Origin: Okapia johnstoni
Lineage: Eukaryota > Chordata > Mammalia > Artiodactyla > Giraffidae
Assembly (NCBI GenBank): GCA_024291935.2
Contig: CM044307.1
Span: forward strand, 102,057,461-102,121,460
Direction of reading: 5' to 3'
Length of the DNA: 64,000 nucleotides
Shown here: one piece after another, positions 46,587 through 57,289 of the stretch
Numbering within the stretch: position 1 is the stretch's first letter
Layout of the letters: each line of letters opens with the position of its first letter
The notes under the pieces: generated by a model
Told to the model about the DNA's origin: nothing
What the model saw: only the letters and a program-made list of their open reading frames with translations
The model's database searches: none
Position numbers and translations under genes: made by a program

Positions 46587-48170
46587 TTGTACAAAAAAGA
46601 TCTTCATGACCCAGTTAATGACAATGGTGTGATCACTCACCTAGAGCCAGACACCCTGGAATGTGAAGTCAAGTGGGCCTTAGGAAGCATCACTACAAAC
46701 AAAGCTAGTGGAGGTGATGGAATTCCAGTTGAGCTATTTCAAATCCTGAAAGGTGGTGCTGTGAAAGTGCTGCACTCAATATGCCAGCAAATTTGGAAAA
46801 CTCAGCAGTGGCCACAGGACTGGAAAAGGTCAGATTTCATTCCAATCCCAAAGAAAGGCAATGCCAAAGAATGTTCAAACTACCACACAATTGCACTCAT
46901 CTCACATGCCAGTAAGTAATGCTCAAAATTCTCCAAGCTAGGCTTCAGCAATACGTGAACCGTGAACTTCCAGATGTTTAAGCTGGTTTTAGAAAAGGCA
47001 GAGGAACCAGAGATCAAATTGCCAACATCCACTGGATCATCGAAAAAGCAAGAGAGTTCCAGAAGAACATCTATTTCTGCTTTATTGACTATGCCAAAGC
47101 CTTTGACTGTGTGGATCACAATAAACTGTGGAAAATTCTGAAAGAGATGGGAATACCAGACCACCTGACCTGCCTCTTGAGAAACCTGTATGCAGGTCAG
47201 GAAGCAACAGTTAGAACTGGACATGGAACAACAGACTGGTTCCAAATAGGAAAAGGAGTCCATCAAGGCTGTATATTGTCACCCTGCTTATTTAACTTAG
47301 ATGCAGAGTACATCATGAGAAACGCTGGGCTGGAAGAAGCACAAGCTGGAATCAAGATTGCCGGGAGAAATATCAATAACCTCAGATATGCAGATGACTC
47401 CAACCCTTACGGCAAAAAGTGAAGAGGACCTAAAGAGCCTCTTGATGAAAGTGAAAGAGAGTGAAAAAGTTGGCTTAAAGCTCAACATTCAGAAAACTAA
47501 GATCATGGCATCCGGTCCCATCACTTCATGGGAAATAGATGGGCAAACAGTGGAAACAGTGTCAGACTTTATTTTCTGGGGCTCCAAAATCACTGCAGAT
47601 GGTGATTGCAGCCATGAAATTAAAAGATGCTTATTCCTTGGAAGGAAAGTTATGACCAACCTAGACAGAATATTAAAAAGCAGAGACATTACTTTGCCAA
47701 CAAAGGTCCATCTAGTCAAGGCTATGGTTTTTCCAGTAGTCTTGTATGGATGTGAGAGTTGGACTCTAAAGAAAGCTGAGCACTGAAGAACTGATGCTTT
47801 TGAACTGTAGTGTTGGAGCAGACTCTTGAGAGTCCCTTGGACTGCAAGGAGATCCAGTCAAGCCATCCTAAAGGAGATCAATCCTGGGTGTCCATTGGAA
47901 GGACTGATGTTGAAGCTGAAACTCCAATACTTTGGCCACCTGATGTGAAGAGCTGACTCATTTGAAAAGACCCTGATGCTGGATAAGATTGAAGGCAGGA
48001 GGAGAAGGGGATGACAAAGGTTGAGATGGTTGGATGGCATCACTGACTCAGTGGACATGAGTTTGTATGGGCTCCGGGAGTTGGTGTTGGACAGGGAGGC
48101 CTGGCGTGCTGCAGCTCATGGGGTCCCAAAGATTCAGACACGACTGAGCAACTGAACTGAACTGAACTGA
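46587..48170 (+). repeat. BovB LINE, RT to 3' end
   Basis: Sense copy from tacaaaaaagatcttcatga to gaactgaactgaactga. Open pieces cover 46587-46916 (VITHLEPDTLECEVKW and FIPIPKKGNAKECSNYHTIA), 47111-47419 (ending LRYADD-SN in a shifted frame) and 47358-47783. A frameshift at the alanine-serine-lysine region (about 46910), a stop in the GFRKGRG approach (about 46980) and a frameshift after YADD (about 47398) inactivate it. Confidence 0.94.
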
Positions 48171-49470
48171 AGGTGATTTTAATGAAAATGGAGGGGATTT
48201 TTGTGACTTGCAGAGAAGGCAAAGAGCACTTTTACTATTGTTTGTTGAATATTATACCTTTCTATTTTGCCTATTAGTGCCATTTTGAAGATTGCTATCA
48301 TGATGATACTAATGTATAATTAAAAGGCAAAAAGACAATAGAATTATAATATAAAACCATAATATTAAATAATAAGTTTAAAGATACATAAGGCTGAAAT
48401 TTATCATGAAATAAGGAATCAGTGCTATGCATGATTTTTTTTATTATTATAATCAATTAATTACGTTAGTTGAAGTTTACTTGGCTAGGTAAAAAAAGCC
48501 AAAAATTTAATTAAAAATTAAAAAAATGATGGTAATATCAAGGTATTAGTTGCCCCTTGATTAGCACAAGATTATTTTTTATTGTGTAATAACATTTTTA
48601 AATGACTACATTTTACATTACCTTTTCATTACTAAATACTCTTGAAATTCTAATTCTTAAGTTTCATATATAAACTAAACACATGACTATTTGGATCTTG
48701 TAGAGCTTTTTTAAGCAATCTGTGGCTTGATAGATGATGGGAATGTGGCCTCTGATGTTCATAAAATACTTCCTTTTTGTTTTTCTTTGCCTATAGTATT
48801 AGAATCAGCCAAACCTATTCATTTTATAAAATTTAATACAAATTATCTAAATGCATATTATTCTTTTTTTCAGATCAGACAGTTGGATATTTACTTCTGC
48901 TCTTAAAGAAAAGTTTGAGGCTAATAAATTCTGTTACATGTGTTATTACAAAGAAAGAAGGTAGAAAAGGTACAATATGCCCTAGAATATGATTACACTT
49001 TCTGTGAAATACAAAAAATAACTCCTCTGTTGGTTAGTAAGAAAACCATGCTTGAAGCCTCCTATAGTCATAATGGCAAAAATACAACAGAAATCCTAGT
49101 ATGTACATATACTTGTATGTGTTCTTTCTGTTCTTCAAATTTCCTGTAATATCATACAACAGCAACATGATTCTGTAAAGTTAATCTAGATTGTGAAGCA
49201 AGTATCCATGATCAGTCATTGAACGTGTCTGTTTGGTATGGTTTGAGGCAGCCCCCAAACAGTGAATAGTAGACCTTTTCATTCAGTCTTTTTTGCTTCT
49301 ATGATTTGTTATGTATACCTGTGTTTTCCTTCTAATCCTGTTTTCTTGAGTTTTACTTTGATTTCGGGTCAGGTATTTTAAAGTTTGGGTTTGGCATTTG
49401 TTTATGTATTGGTTTTTCTTCTTCCAGTGACATACAAGTATTTCTAACAGGCTTTTCAAGGAAACGAGAA
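48171..49470. other. ACSS3 intron, no recognisable feature
   Basis: AT-rich intron. The short open frames show no resemblance to known proteins. Confidence 0.4.
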
Positions 49471-49479
49471 TTGTCAGTG

Positions 49480-49820
49480 GTGATAAGTCCTGTTGCTCAG
49501 GCCTCTCAGATAATCCGCCATCTCCCCTTCCATCTGTTTCCTCCTGGGGCTGCCTGGGTTCAAGTCTCACCACTTCTCTGTGATGGTAATAGCCTCCCAA
49601 ACCCGGGGCCTTCACCTTCCTTCCATCCTCCCCACTCCTGCCAGTGGTGTCTTCCTAAACCAAAAACCTCACTGTGCCACCCTCCTGCTGAAAATCTTTC
49701 ATTGGCTTTAGTTAGCCTCTCACTACCTTTAGGATGAAATACAAATTCTTTAGAAAGTTCTATAAGCTCCTTTGTGACAAAGCCCAGGACTGGCTCTCCA
49801 GATGTCTTCACTTGTTCCTC
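49480..49820 (+). repeat. L2 LINE fragment
   Basis: Sense L2 wording: cttcctaaaccaaaaacctc, gctgaaaatctttcattggc, cactacctttaggatgaaat, acaaattctttagaaag, aagcccaggactggctctcc. The G+C-rich start causes chance open frames on both strands. Confidence 0.7.
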
Positions 49821-49828
49821 GTTTAGCC

Positions 49829-49967
49829 TCAGTTCAGTTCAGTTCAGTCGCTCAGTTGTGTCCGACTCTTTGTGACCCCATGAATCGCAGCACCCCAGGC
49901 CTCCCTGTCCATCACCAACTCCCAGAGTTTACCCAAACCCATGTCCATTGAGTCAGTGATACCATCC
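49829..49967 (-). repeat. BovB 3'-end fragment (139 bp)
   Basis: Antisense BovB terminal piece: cagttcagttcagtcgctca, ctctttgtgaccccatgaat, caccaactcccagagtttac, ending gtcagtgataccatcc. A severely 5'-truncated insertion. Confidence 0.9.
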
Positions 49968-51290
49968 TAGAAACATATAATATACTTAATCACAGAGGTT
50001 TTTAAAAAAATTTTGATAGTTTGAATAAGATACAATTAAAATATGCTCATATTTTTCAGTCATAAGATTATCAACAGTATGACATTTATATCCTTATTTT
50101 GTCTTATTTTTATGTAGCATCTAAAATCATAGATAGATCAACCTTATTTTAAACTTTAAGATTTTAGTGTTTGTTATATTTTAGCCTACTTTAATAGCTT
50201 AATGTGTTACTATTTATTTCATCCTGCTATAGCATTCTGTCTGATGAGGTCATAGTTGATAATCCAGATTTTAATTTCAAGCAAGTTATAAATGAATACA
50301 TATTTGATTACCTAAATTTTAGGTAATTTTAGGTAATATATTTGCTTGAATTGCAAATATATATGTAGTTTGTGTAAAGTTTAAGTATCTAAAAATCTCA
50401 GATATTTTGATTGGTATTGATGTCATAAAGATGAATGATCCTAAGGAGCTCTGAGAAATAAGCAAGAAGCAAGTAATTATAGAATGAGATATATGTTTGT
50501 AGCAGAGGCTCCATAGTTGTGGAGCATAGTGTGGGAATATTTGAATATTCATGAGATTTTTATGAAATAAGTTAAGGGAATGATAAATCTTCTATGGCTA
50601 TACTACATTGTGCAGGATGGGTAGGCAGGTTTTTACATTTGATTTGTATTTATTTATTTATGTTTTAATTTTAACAATAGTGAATTAGCTCTTCATACAC
50701 ACCTTCTTTGTTTTGACAGACAAGCCATGGGGGCATTGAGAATGGAAGAAAAAGATAGTCATTCTCTCAATGAACCACCAATGGTGTCAACCCAATTCTG
50801 TTTTTTTCTATTTCATCCTTTCTACAATGTGGCATAGTGTTCCTTGAAAAGGATTGTTCATCTCTTAGTAATCATTTATTCCTTTTGATAAGAGTCTTGT
50901 TATCCTGGAAGGCCACAATGTCATTTCTTTTTAAATCACCTACCTTTCCTATATATGTCCTTGGAATAGGAGAAATATATGTTGAAATCAGAGTAATGTT
51001 TATTGAAGTAACTCATGAGAAGGATATCTATGAGCACATTTGTTGCCTTAGCTGATACTCTAGAGTATATTTTTGGCATAGACTTAAATAGAATATAGCA
51101 ATCAAATTTGGAGCTAAAATTAGCAGAGGTAATGTCAAGGAGGAAAAGATTTTTCATCTTTTGATTATTAGATGACTATGACAGATATATTACAAAGATC
51201 AACTCAGTTGCTTTTCTCAAAACTGAGAAGCTATAGCTGTGAATTCTGCTTTTGAAGTGTTTCTCTCCAGTGCTGTGATATGCATTTAGT
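49968..51290. other. ACSS3 intron, no recognisable feature
   Basis: AT-rich intron. A short repeated word (aattttaggtaattttaggt, 50317-50336) is the only local pattern. Confidence 0.4.
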
Positions 51291-51296
51291 TATACT

Positions 51297-51516
51297 GGGG
51301 CCTTCCTGCATGGTGCTAGTGATAAAGAGCTCACCTGCCAATGCAGGAGTCTTAAGAGACATGGGTTCCATCCCTGGATCATAAAGATCCCCTGGAAGGA
51401 GTGCATGGCAACTCACTCCAGCATTCTTGCCTGGAGAATCCCATGGACAGGGGAACCTGGCGGGCTACCGTCCATAGAGTTGCAAAGAGGCAGATGCAAC
51501 TGAAGTGAATTAGCGC
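51297..51516 (+). repeat. Bov-tA SINE upstream of exon E
   Basis: Sense copy from ggggccttcctgcatggtgc to caactgaagtgaattagcgc. It ends about 175 bp before the exon E acceptor. Confidence 0.9.
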
Positions 51517-51692
51517 TGCATAGCATGCTGGGTCCAAACAAATGATGCCTGCATTCTACAACCATTCTACAGTGTTTCCCTCTGAGAATTAATGTGATTA
51601 GATTCTACAATGTTTAGAAGAAGGCAAAAACTGAAATTATTTCAGTTTATTTTCAAGGAATAATTTGAATTCACTCTCCCTCTAATACTCAG

Positions 51693-51796
51693 GTTCAAAA
51701 CACTATTTGTGGCTGGAGAACGATGTGATGTGGAGACGCTGGAATGGTCCAAAAAGGTCTTCAGAGTACCTGTGCTGGACCACTGGTGGCAAACTG
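51693..51796 (+). CDS. ACSS3: ACSS3 internal exon E (nucleotide-binding motif exon)
   Basis: This exon has 104 nt. Its first base completes the arginine codon from exon D, 34 codons follow, and its last base (G) begins the next codon. The acceptor is ctctaatactcag (AG at 51691-51692) and the donor is gtgaga at 51797. It encodes FKTLFVAGERCDVETLEW, then SKKVFRVPVLDHWWQT. AGER and DHWWQT are the residues that contact adenine/ribose and phosphate in this family; the expected continuation E-T-G lies in the next exon, which I could not find before the window ends. It is about residues 418-451 in human numbering (from memory). A Bov-tA SINE sits about 175 bp upstream and a BovB about 1 kb downstream. 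The length is not a multiple of three, so loss or skipping of this exon would shift the frame. Confidence 0.96.
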
Positions 51797-52055
51797 GTGA
51801 GAATTTTCCAAACATGTACATAAATATTGCAGAAATGCTGAGAAACACTGCAGGGATGGGAGGAAATTCTGAATTGTGACCATCAGGCACAAACTCAGTA
51901 GAAGTAAGCAATTATTTGATTATCCTTTTGTTAAAAAATCTTCTTAAATTACGTTGATACTGTCATTCTCTTGACCTCGAATATAAAGCCCTGAGACCTC
52001 TTTTGCTTTTTCATCCTCCTTGTTTCATGTATCTGGTGAGTCACTAAATCTCAGG
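51797..52055. other. Start of the last ACSS3 intron in the window
   Basis: Begins with the gtgaga donor of exon E. No feature was recognised. Confidence 0.4.
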
Positions 52056-52330
52056 TTTTCCTTTGAATTCATCCCACCTTCAGCGCTCCAGTTGCCTTTG
52101 AGCTGCAGCAGCCACACTGTCATCTACGTTTATTGAAATTATCGTCATCACTCATCCCTGTTCTCTCCACTTTCCTGTAACCTAGCTTTCCTATAACTGC
52201 TACAAGATTACTTTTTTAAAGCACTGTTACTTTTATAGAATTTCCTGTTCTTCTCTGGTCTTTTCTTAGGATCAAATCTCTTCTGCTTAGCACTCGACAG
52301 ACAAATGTGTTTTTCTCCAACACACTTATC
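52056..52330 (+). repeat. L2 LINE fragment
   Basis: The phrases tttgaattcatcccaccttc, agctgcagcagccacactgt, tacaagattacttttttaaa and ttcttaggatcaaatctctt fit sense L2. Confidence 0.55.
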
Positions 52331-52783
52331 GTTATATGTGTAATTTATTTATTTACTTATTTATTCTCTATTTTCCTCCCACTCAGTGATCCTTGGGAAA
52401 CAGCTTGTCATATTAAGTGGATAGAATAAAACTTTGGTAATTTCTTTTGAGGGATGATTGTGTACATATGTGCAAGTAAGTAGTTCATCTGGAAAACAGT
52501 AGTTTTCCCTGTCACCGAAGGTAGTGATTTTGCTGGCTTTGCCATTTGGCTCACTGAAAGTAGCTATGAGTTATGAGAGCCTTGTAGCCTTCATATTTCA
52601 CTTCAATCCTACTTAGTTTAACTAATTAGATCAACAGTTGTATATGAGTGTTTTCAGAATTTACATCTTCTGAATATTTTAGGCAGGGCATCAGATTTGA
52701 ATTAAGATAATAAAATTTAGTAAAAATTAGGTCTCATTTAAAAATGATTCAGTCTAGAAGATTGAGAGACTAAATCTGAAGTT
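52331..52783. other. ACSS3 intron, no recognisable feature
   Basis: AT-rich intron; a tttatttatttacttattta run lies near 52345. Confidence 0.4.
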
Positions 52784-54159
52784 TCAGTTCAGTTGAGTTC
52801 AGTCGCTCAGTTGTGTCCGACTCTTTGCAACCCCATGAATTGCAGCATGCCAGGCCTCTCTGTCTATCACCAACTCCCGGAGTCTACCCAAACCCATGTC
52901 CATCGAGTCAGTGATGCCATCCAACCATCTCATCCTCTGTCGTCCCCTTCTCCTCCTGCCCCCAATCCTACCCAGCATTAGGGTCTTTTCCAATGAGTCA
53001 ACTCGTCGCATGAGGTGCCCAAAGTATTGGAGTTTCAGCTTCAACATCAGTCCTTCCAATGAACACCCAGGATTGATCTCCTTTAGGATGGATTGATTAG
53101 ATCTCCTTGCAGTCCAAGGGACTCTCAAGAGTCTTCTCCAACACCACAGTTCAAAAGCATCAATTCTTTGGTGCTCAGCTTTCTTCACCATCCAACTCTC
53201 ACATCCATACATGACCACTGGAAAAACCATAGCCTTGACTAGATGGACCTTTGTTGGCAGAGTAATGTCTCTGCTTTTAAATATGCTATCTAGGTTGGCC
53301 ATAACCTTCCTTCCAAGGAGTAAGCGTCTTTTAATTTCATGGCTGCAATCACCATCTGCAGTGATTTTGGAGCTCCCCAAAATAAAGCTCTCTCACTGTT
53401 TCCACTGTTTCCCCATCTATTTCCCATGAAGTGATGGGACCAGATGCCATGATCTTAGTTTTCTGAATGTTGAGCTTTAAGCCAACTTTTTCATTCTCCT
53501 CTTTCACTTTCATCAACAGGCTCTTTAGTTCTTCTTCACTTTCTGCCATAAGGGTGGTATCATCTGCATATCTGAGGTTATTGATATTTCTCCTGGCAAT
53601 CTTGATTCCAACTTGTGTTTCTTCCAGCCCAGCGTTTCTCATGATGTACTCTGCATCTAAGTTAAATAAGCAGGGTGACAATATACAGCCTTGACGGACT
53701 CCTTTTCCTATTTGGAACCAGTCTGTTGTTCCATGTCTAGTTCTAACTGTTGCTTCCTGACCTGCATACAGGTTTCTCAAGAGACAAGTCAGATGGTCTG
53801 GTATTCCCATCTCTTTTAGAATTTTCCACAGTTTATTGTGATCCACACAGTCAAAGGCTTTAGCATAGTCAATAAAGCAGAAATAGATGTTTTTCTGGAA
53901 CTCTCTTGCTTTTTCAATGATCCAGCGGATACTGGCAATTTGATCTCTGGTTCCTCTGCCTTTTCTAAAACCAGCTTGAACATCTGGAAGTTAACGGTTC
54001 ACATATTGCTGAAGCCTGGCTTGAAGAATTTTGTGCATTACTTTGCTAGCATGTGAGATGAGTGCAATTGTGCAGTAGTTTGAGCATTCTTTGGCATTGC
54101 CTTTCTTTGGGATTGCAAGGAAAACTGACCTTTTCCAGTCCTGTGGCCACTGCTGAGTT
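52784..54159 (-). repeat. BovB LINE, RT to 3' end, 5'-truncated
   Basis: Antisense copy starting tttcagttcagttgagttca and ending at tggccactgctgag. It is very similar to the copy at 42174-43737 and shares its cccccaatcctacccagcat wording. On the minus strand it has two long open pieces: 53846-53349 (FDCVDHNKLW-like start, GVRQGCILSPCLFNLDAEYI, NNLRYADDTTLMAES) and 53380-52799 ([20 protein letters not shown] to [11 protein letters not shown]). One frameshift near 53385 separates them, so the copy is inactive but young-looking. Confidence 0.95.
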
Positions 54160-55149
54160 TAGTGTTTAATATTTTAGAGCTTTTTGATTTTGATAACTTA
54201 TACTTTTTGTGTTATCTTCTTGGATGTTGCTCTTTTAGAAAAATTGTGTTTTCTATATTCTTTGTAATTTGAAATATAAAATGAATGATCAGAGAAGAAT
54301 ACACGTTCTTTAAATAAGATGAAAATCAGAAAAAAAGGTTCCATTCTGTATAATTTGGTTTGCTAAGAAAGAAATTTCTTATCTAAATTCAGATTTGTAA
54401 CTATTTAGGAAATAAAAAAGATACGACTGAGTGTGGGGAAAGCAATGCTCTTTGTAAACTACATACAAGAAACAAGTGAGGAATTACTGCTCTGTATGGA
54501 AGAGTATCTATAGACTTGATGCATCTCCTATTCATCAGGAAAATTCCAAGTTATTTTCCTGGGCATAAAAAGGAAATTATTTGATTACCTTTAAGACTGC
54601 TTTCCATGATGGTTTTCCTTTCCTGGTCAACATACAAATTGTTTCCAATATATAGGTGACCTTACACAAATACTTGCAGAAGAGTCCTGTTCCCCACCCC
54701 TGGCTTGTTAAAGATGACTATGCTGAAGATTGTTGAAGGAAACCAGTACGTTAATAGATAAAATCATGATTCCTTTACTTTTTCTTATTGATATTTGCAC
54801 ATAATAGCCTGTGCAGATGTATGCAGTTAGTGAATCCAGGCTTACAGAAAAGCTCACTGAAGCCTGAGAAATGAGCCTAAGAGGTCTCTGGTGTGTACTG
54901 CGTTCCATGTGAGTTTGCAGCTTTTCTTGAATGTATCATTCAGAGGGAATTCATCACCACATTATGTCAGTGTGCTGTCACCTTAATCAGCTTTGAATGG
55001 CTGCTCATTACTGTGGAAAACACAGTGGATTTCTACTAACAATAACTGATTCTTTCCATCCACCACATTTATTTTTACAGCATTTGATACTGTATCGAAT
55101 TGAGTACACAAATACATACATAGGGATAGGTATGTAGGTGGGTAAGTAT
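54160..55149. other. ACSS3 intron, no recognisable feature
   Basis: AT-rich intron without nameable repeats. Confidence 0.4.
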
Positions 55150-55155
55150 CTAGCT

Positions 55156-55372
55156 GGGCTTCCCTGGTGGCTTAGATGGTAGGTAAAGAATCTGTCTGCA
55201 ATGCAGAAGATCTGGGTTCAATCCCTTGGTCGAGAAGGTCCCCTGAAGAAGGGAATGACAGCCCACTCCAGTATTCTCGCCTGGAGAAGTCCATGGACAG
55301 AGGAGCCTGGTGGGCTATAGTCCATGGGGCTGCAAAGAGTCAGACATGACTGAGCAACCTACACTTGCACTT
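55156..55372 (+). repeat. Bov-tA SINE
   Basis: Sense copy from gggcttccctggtggcttag to catgactgagcaacctacac. The hexamer CTAGCT at 55150-55155 and 55388-55393 may be part of its target duplication. Confidence 0.92.
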
Positions 55373-56067
55373 TTCGCTTTCAGATAACTAGCTAGTTTAG
55401 TGGTTTAGTTTGTTATTAAAAAAAATTCATCCTAGGTGGTGTGGGTGTCTGCGACTAACAGAAAATTTAGTTAGAATCTTTATTCATTGGCATAAAATAA
55501 ATTAGTTCACTATTTTCAACGATATATGTTGTAAATAATTGAAAAATGATATTGAAGTTTAATGTTTGCAACTGTTCTTAAGATATCAGATTACTAGGGG
55601 AAAAGGTAAACACTTTACGGGTTATTATTAACTCAGAAAAAAGAGAAGATTTGATATTTCTAGCACATTTATGAGTTTCCTAATATTTTGCATATCAAAT
55701 AGATGGTGTGTGCTTCTCCAAGAGATATGTCAGTAAAAATCTGATAACATTTCAAGGAAGGTTAATCTTTCACCAAAGGAATATTTTTCTTTATTTAAAA
55801 TTTCAAATTTTCTACAACGTTGTTCTTACTTGTTATTGACTTAGAAATTGATATTATTTTATACTATCATACATTTTTATGAGCCTCAGATACAATGCAT
55901 AATTTATGAATTTGCTGTCTGATTACATTAATATATGTATACAAATGAGCTGTTAAGAAACTGTAATGTATAATTTGGAATTATTAAGGGATATGTTAAG
56001 TAAGTAAAACATATGAGTGAAAATTGATTAGTTCCTGTGACTTGGGTTCTAAGAAGGCATTCTGCAG
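55373..56067. other. ACSS3 intron, no recognisable feature
   Basis: AT-rich sequence; nothing supported. Confidence 0.4.
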
Positions 56068-56300
56068 TCAATCCCAGGTGGCACTAGTGGTAAAGAATCT
56101 GCCTGCCAGTGCAGGAGATGTAAGGGACACAGGTTCAATCATGGGTTGGGAAGGTCCCCTGAAGTAGGAAATGGCAACCCACTCCAGTATTGTTGCCTGG
56201 AAAAGTCCATGGACTGAGGAGTGGACTGAGGAGCCTGGTGGGGTGCAGTCCGTGGAGTCAGAAAGAGTTGGACATGACTGAGCATTCCAGCAGCAGCAGC
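56068..56300 (+). repeat. Bov-tA SINE with internal tandem duplication
   Basis: Sense copy from tcaatcccaggtggcactag to a (cag)n tail. The word ggactgaggagt/ggactgaggagc is duplicated in tandem near 56212-56235, so the copy is longer than its siblings. Confidence 0.9.
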
Positions 56301-57200
56301 ATTTTTTTGTTATTCAAGTGAAATTTTTATTAGCAACAACAGATTTCTAGTGACTCTTTTGATCTGTTAATACCAGCACTCTCTGATGTCTGATTTAAAT
56401 GATACCCAAGATTCTGAACTGCAAACTAATCTGTAAAAAATCCGGGAAAAGATCAACTCCTTGTAGGGGCATTTAATAAAGAATTGTCACTATTCAACAG
56501 CACTGAAGCATTAAACCCTTGTTTTGGATTGTAATAATGTAAACCTGAAATGCTTTCATGAAGGAAATTGGTCTTGTTAGTTTATATAGGAGAGTTATAT
56601 CTACATGATTCATAATTCTGGGTAATAGGTGAATTGTTATTTACCCAGGTGCTTTAGCTTCACAGTAATTTATCCATAAAATAATTGAAAGCATCTGGAT
56701 TATTGACTGAATTTTTCCTTTTTTTTTAACATGGAGTTTGAGAAACAGAGGTGTTGCAGTCATAATCTGAGATGGGGAAATTAAGAGAATTGATGACTGT
56801 TCCCTTAAGATATGATAATTTGTGTACAAAAAAAAAAAAAAAACAGCCAGAACTTCATTATCCTCAGTTATACAATCACTAGATAAAACACTGTACTGTT
56901 GTAGATCATTTTTAGTCCTAAGATGAGCTTCTCCCGTAATCAAACAGCACAAAGAAAGAACTCTCAATGCAGCACATTGTGTCTCTCGAAAGAATTTTTT
57001 TTTTCTGACTTAAGATGACTATGAAAGAGATGTTTTCCTTATGAGTGAATCACCTAGTATAAGCACCTAACTACTAAAACCCAAAACATAGTAGACCTTA
57101 TTCGTTTCCTCCTTCCTTTTTCCCTTCTTTCCTCCTGCTTCCCCTTCTCTTCCCTTTTTCTTTCCTTCTTTCTCTCCTTCCTCCCTATTTACTGTAAGAT
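56301..57200. other. ACSS3 intron with homopolymer and C/T tracts
   Basis: Contains an A-run at 56827-56843 and a long C/T tract at 57105-57190. No gene was found. Confidence 0.45.
57105..57190. repeat. Polypyrimidine tract
   Basis: About 85 bases of nearly pure C/T built of ttcc and cttt units. The strand asymmetry could allow triplex formation. Confidence 0.88.
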
Positions 57201-57213
57201 ATACCTGTGCCAG

Positions 57214-57274
57214 GCGTGCTCAGTCACTTCGGTCACGGCAAAGAATCGGACATGACTGAGGTGACTGAGCACGC
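57214..57274. repeat. SINE-tail fold-back hairpin
   Basis: 57214-57235 and 57253-57274 are inverted repeats pairing 20 of 22 positions around a 17-nt loop. The right arm with the loop (aaagaatcggacatgactga) is recognisable Bov SINE tail; the left arm is its inverted copy. Confidence 0.9.
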
Positions 57275-57289
57275 ACGGCACTGGTTTAG

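Noticed and set aside
49283..49811. G+C-rich open frames on both strands
   Set aside because: They fall on an L2 fragment, and the lack of stops is explained by base composition.
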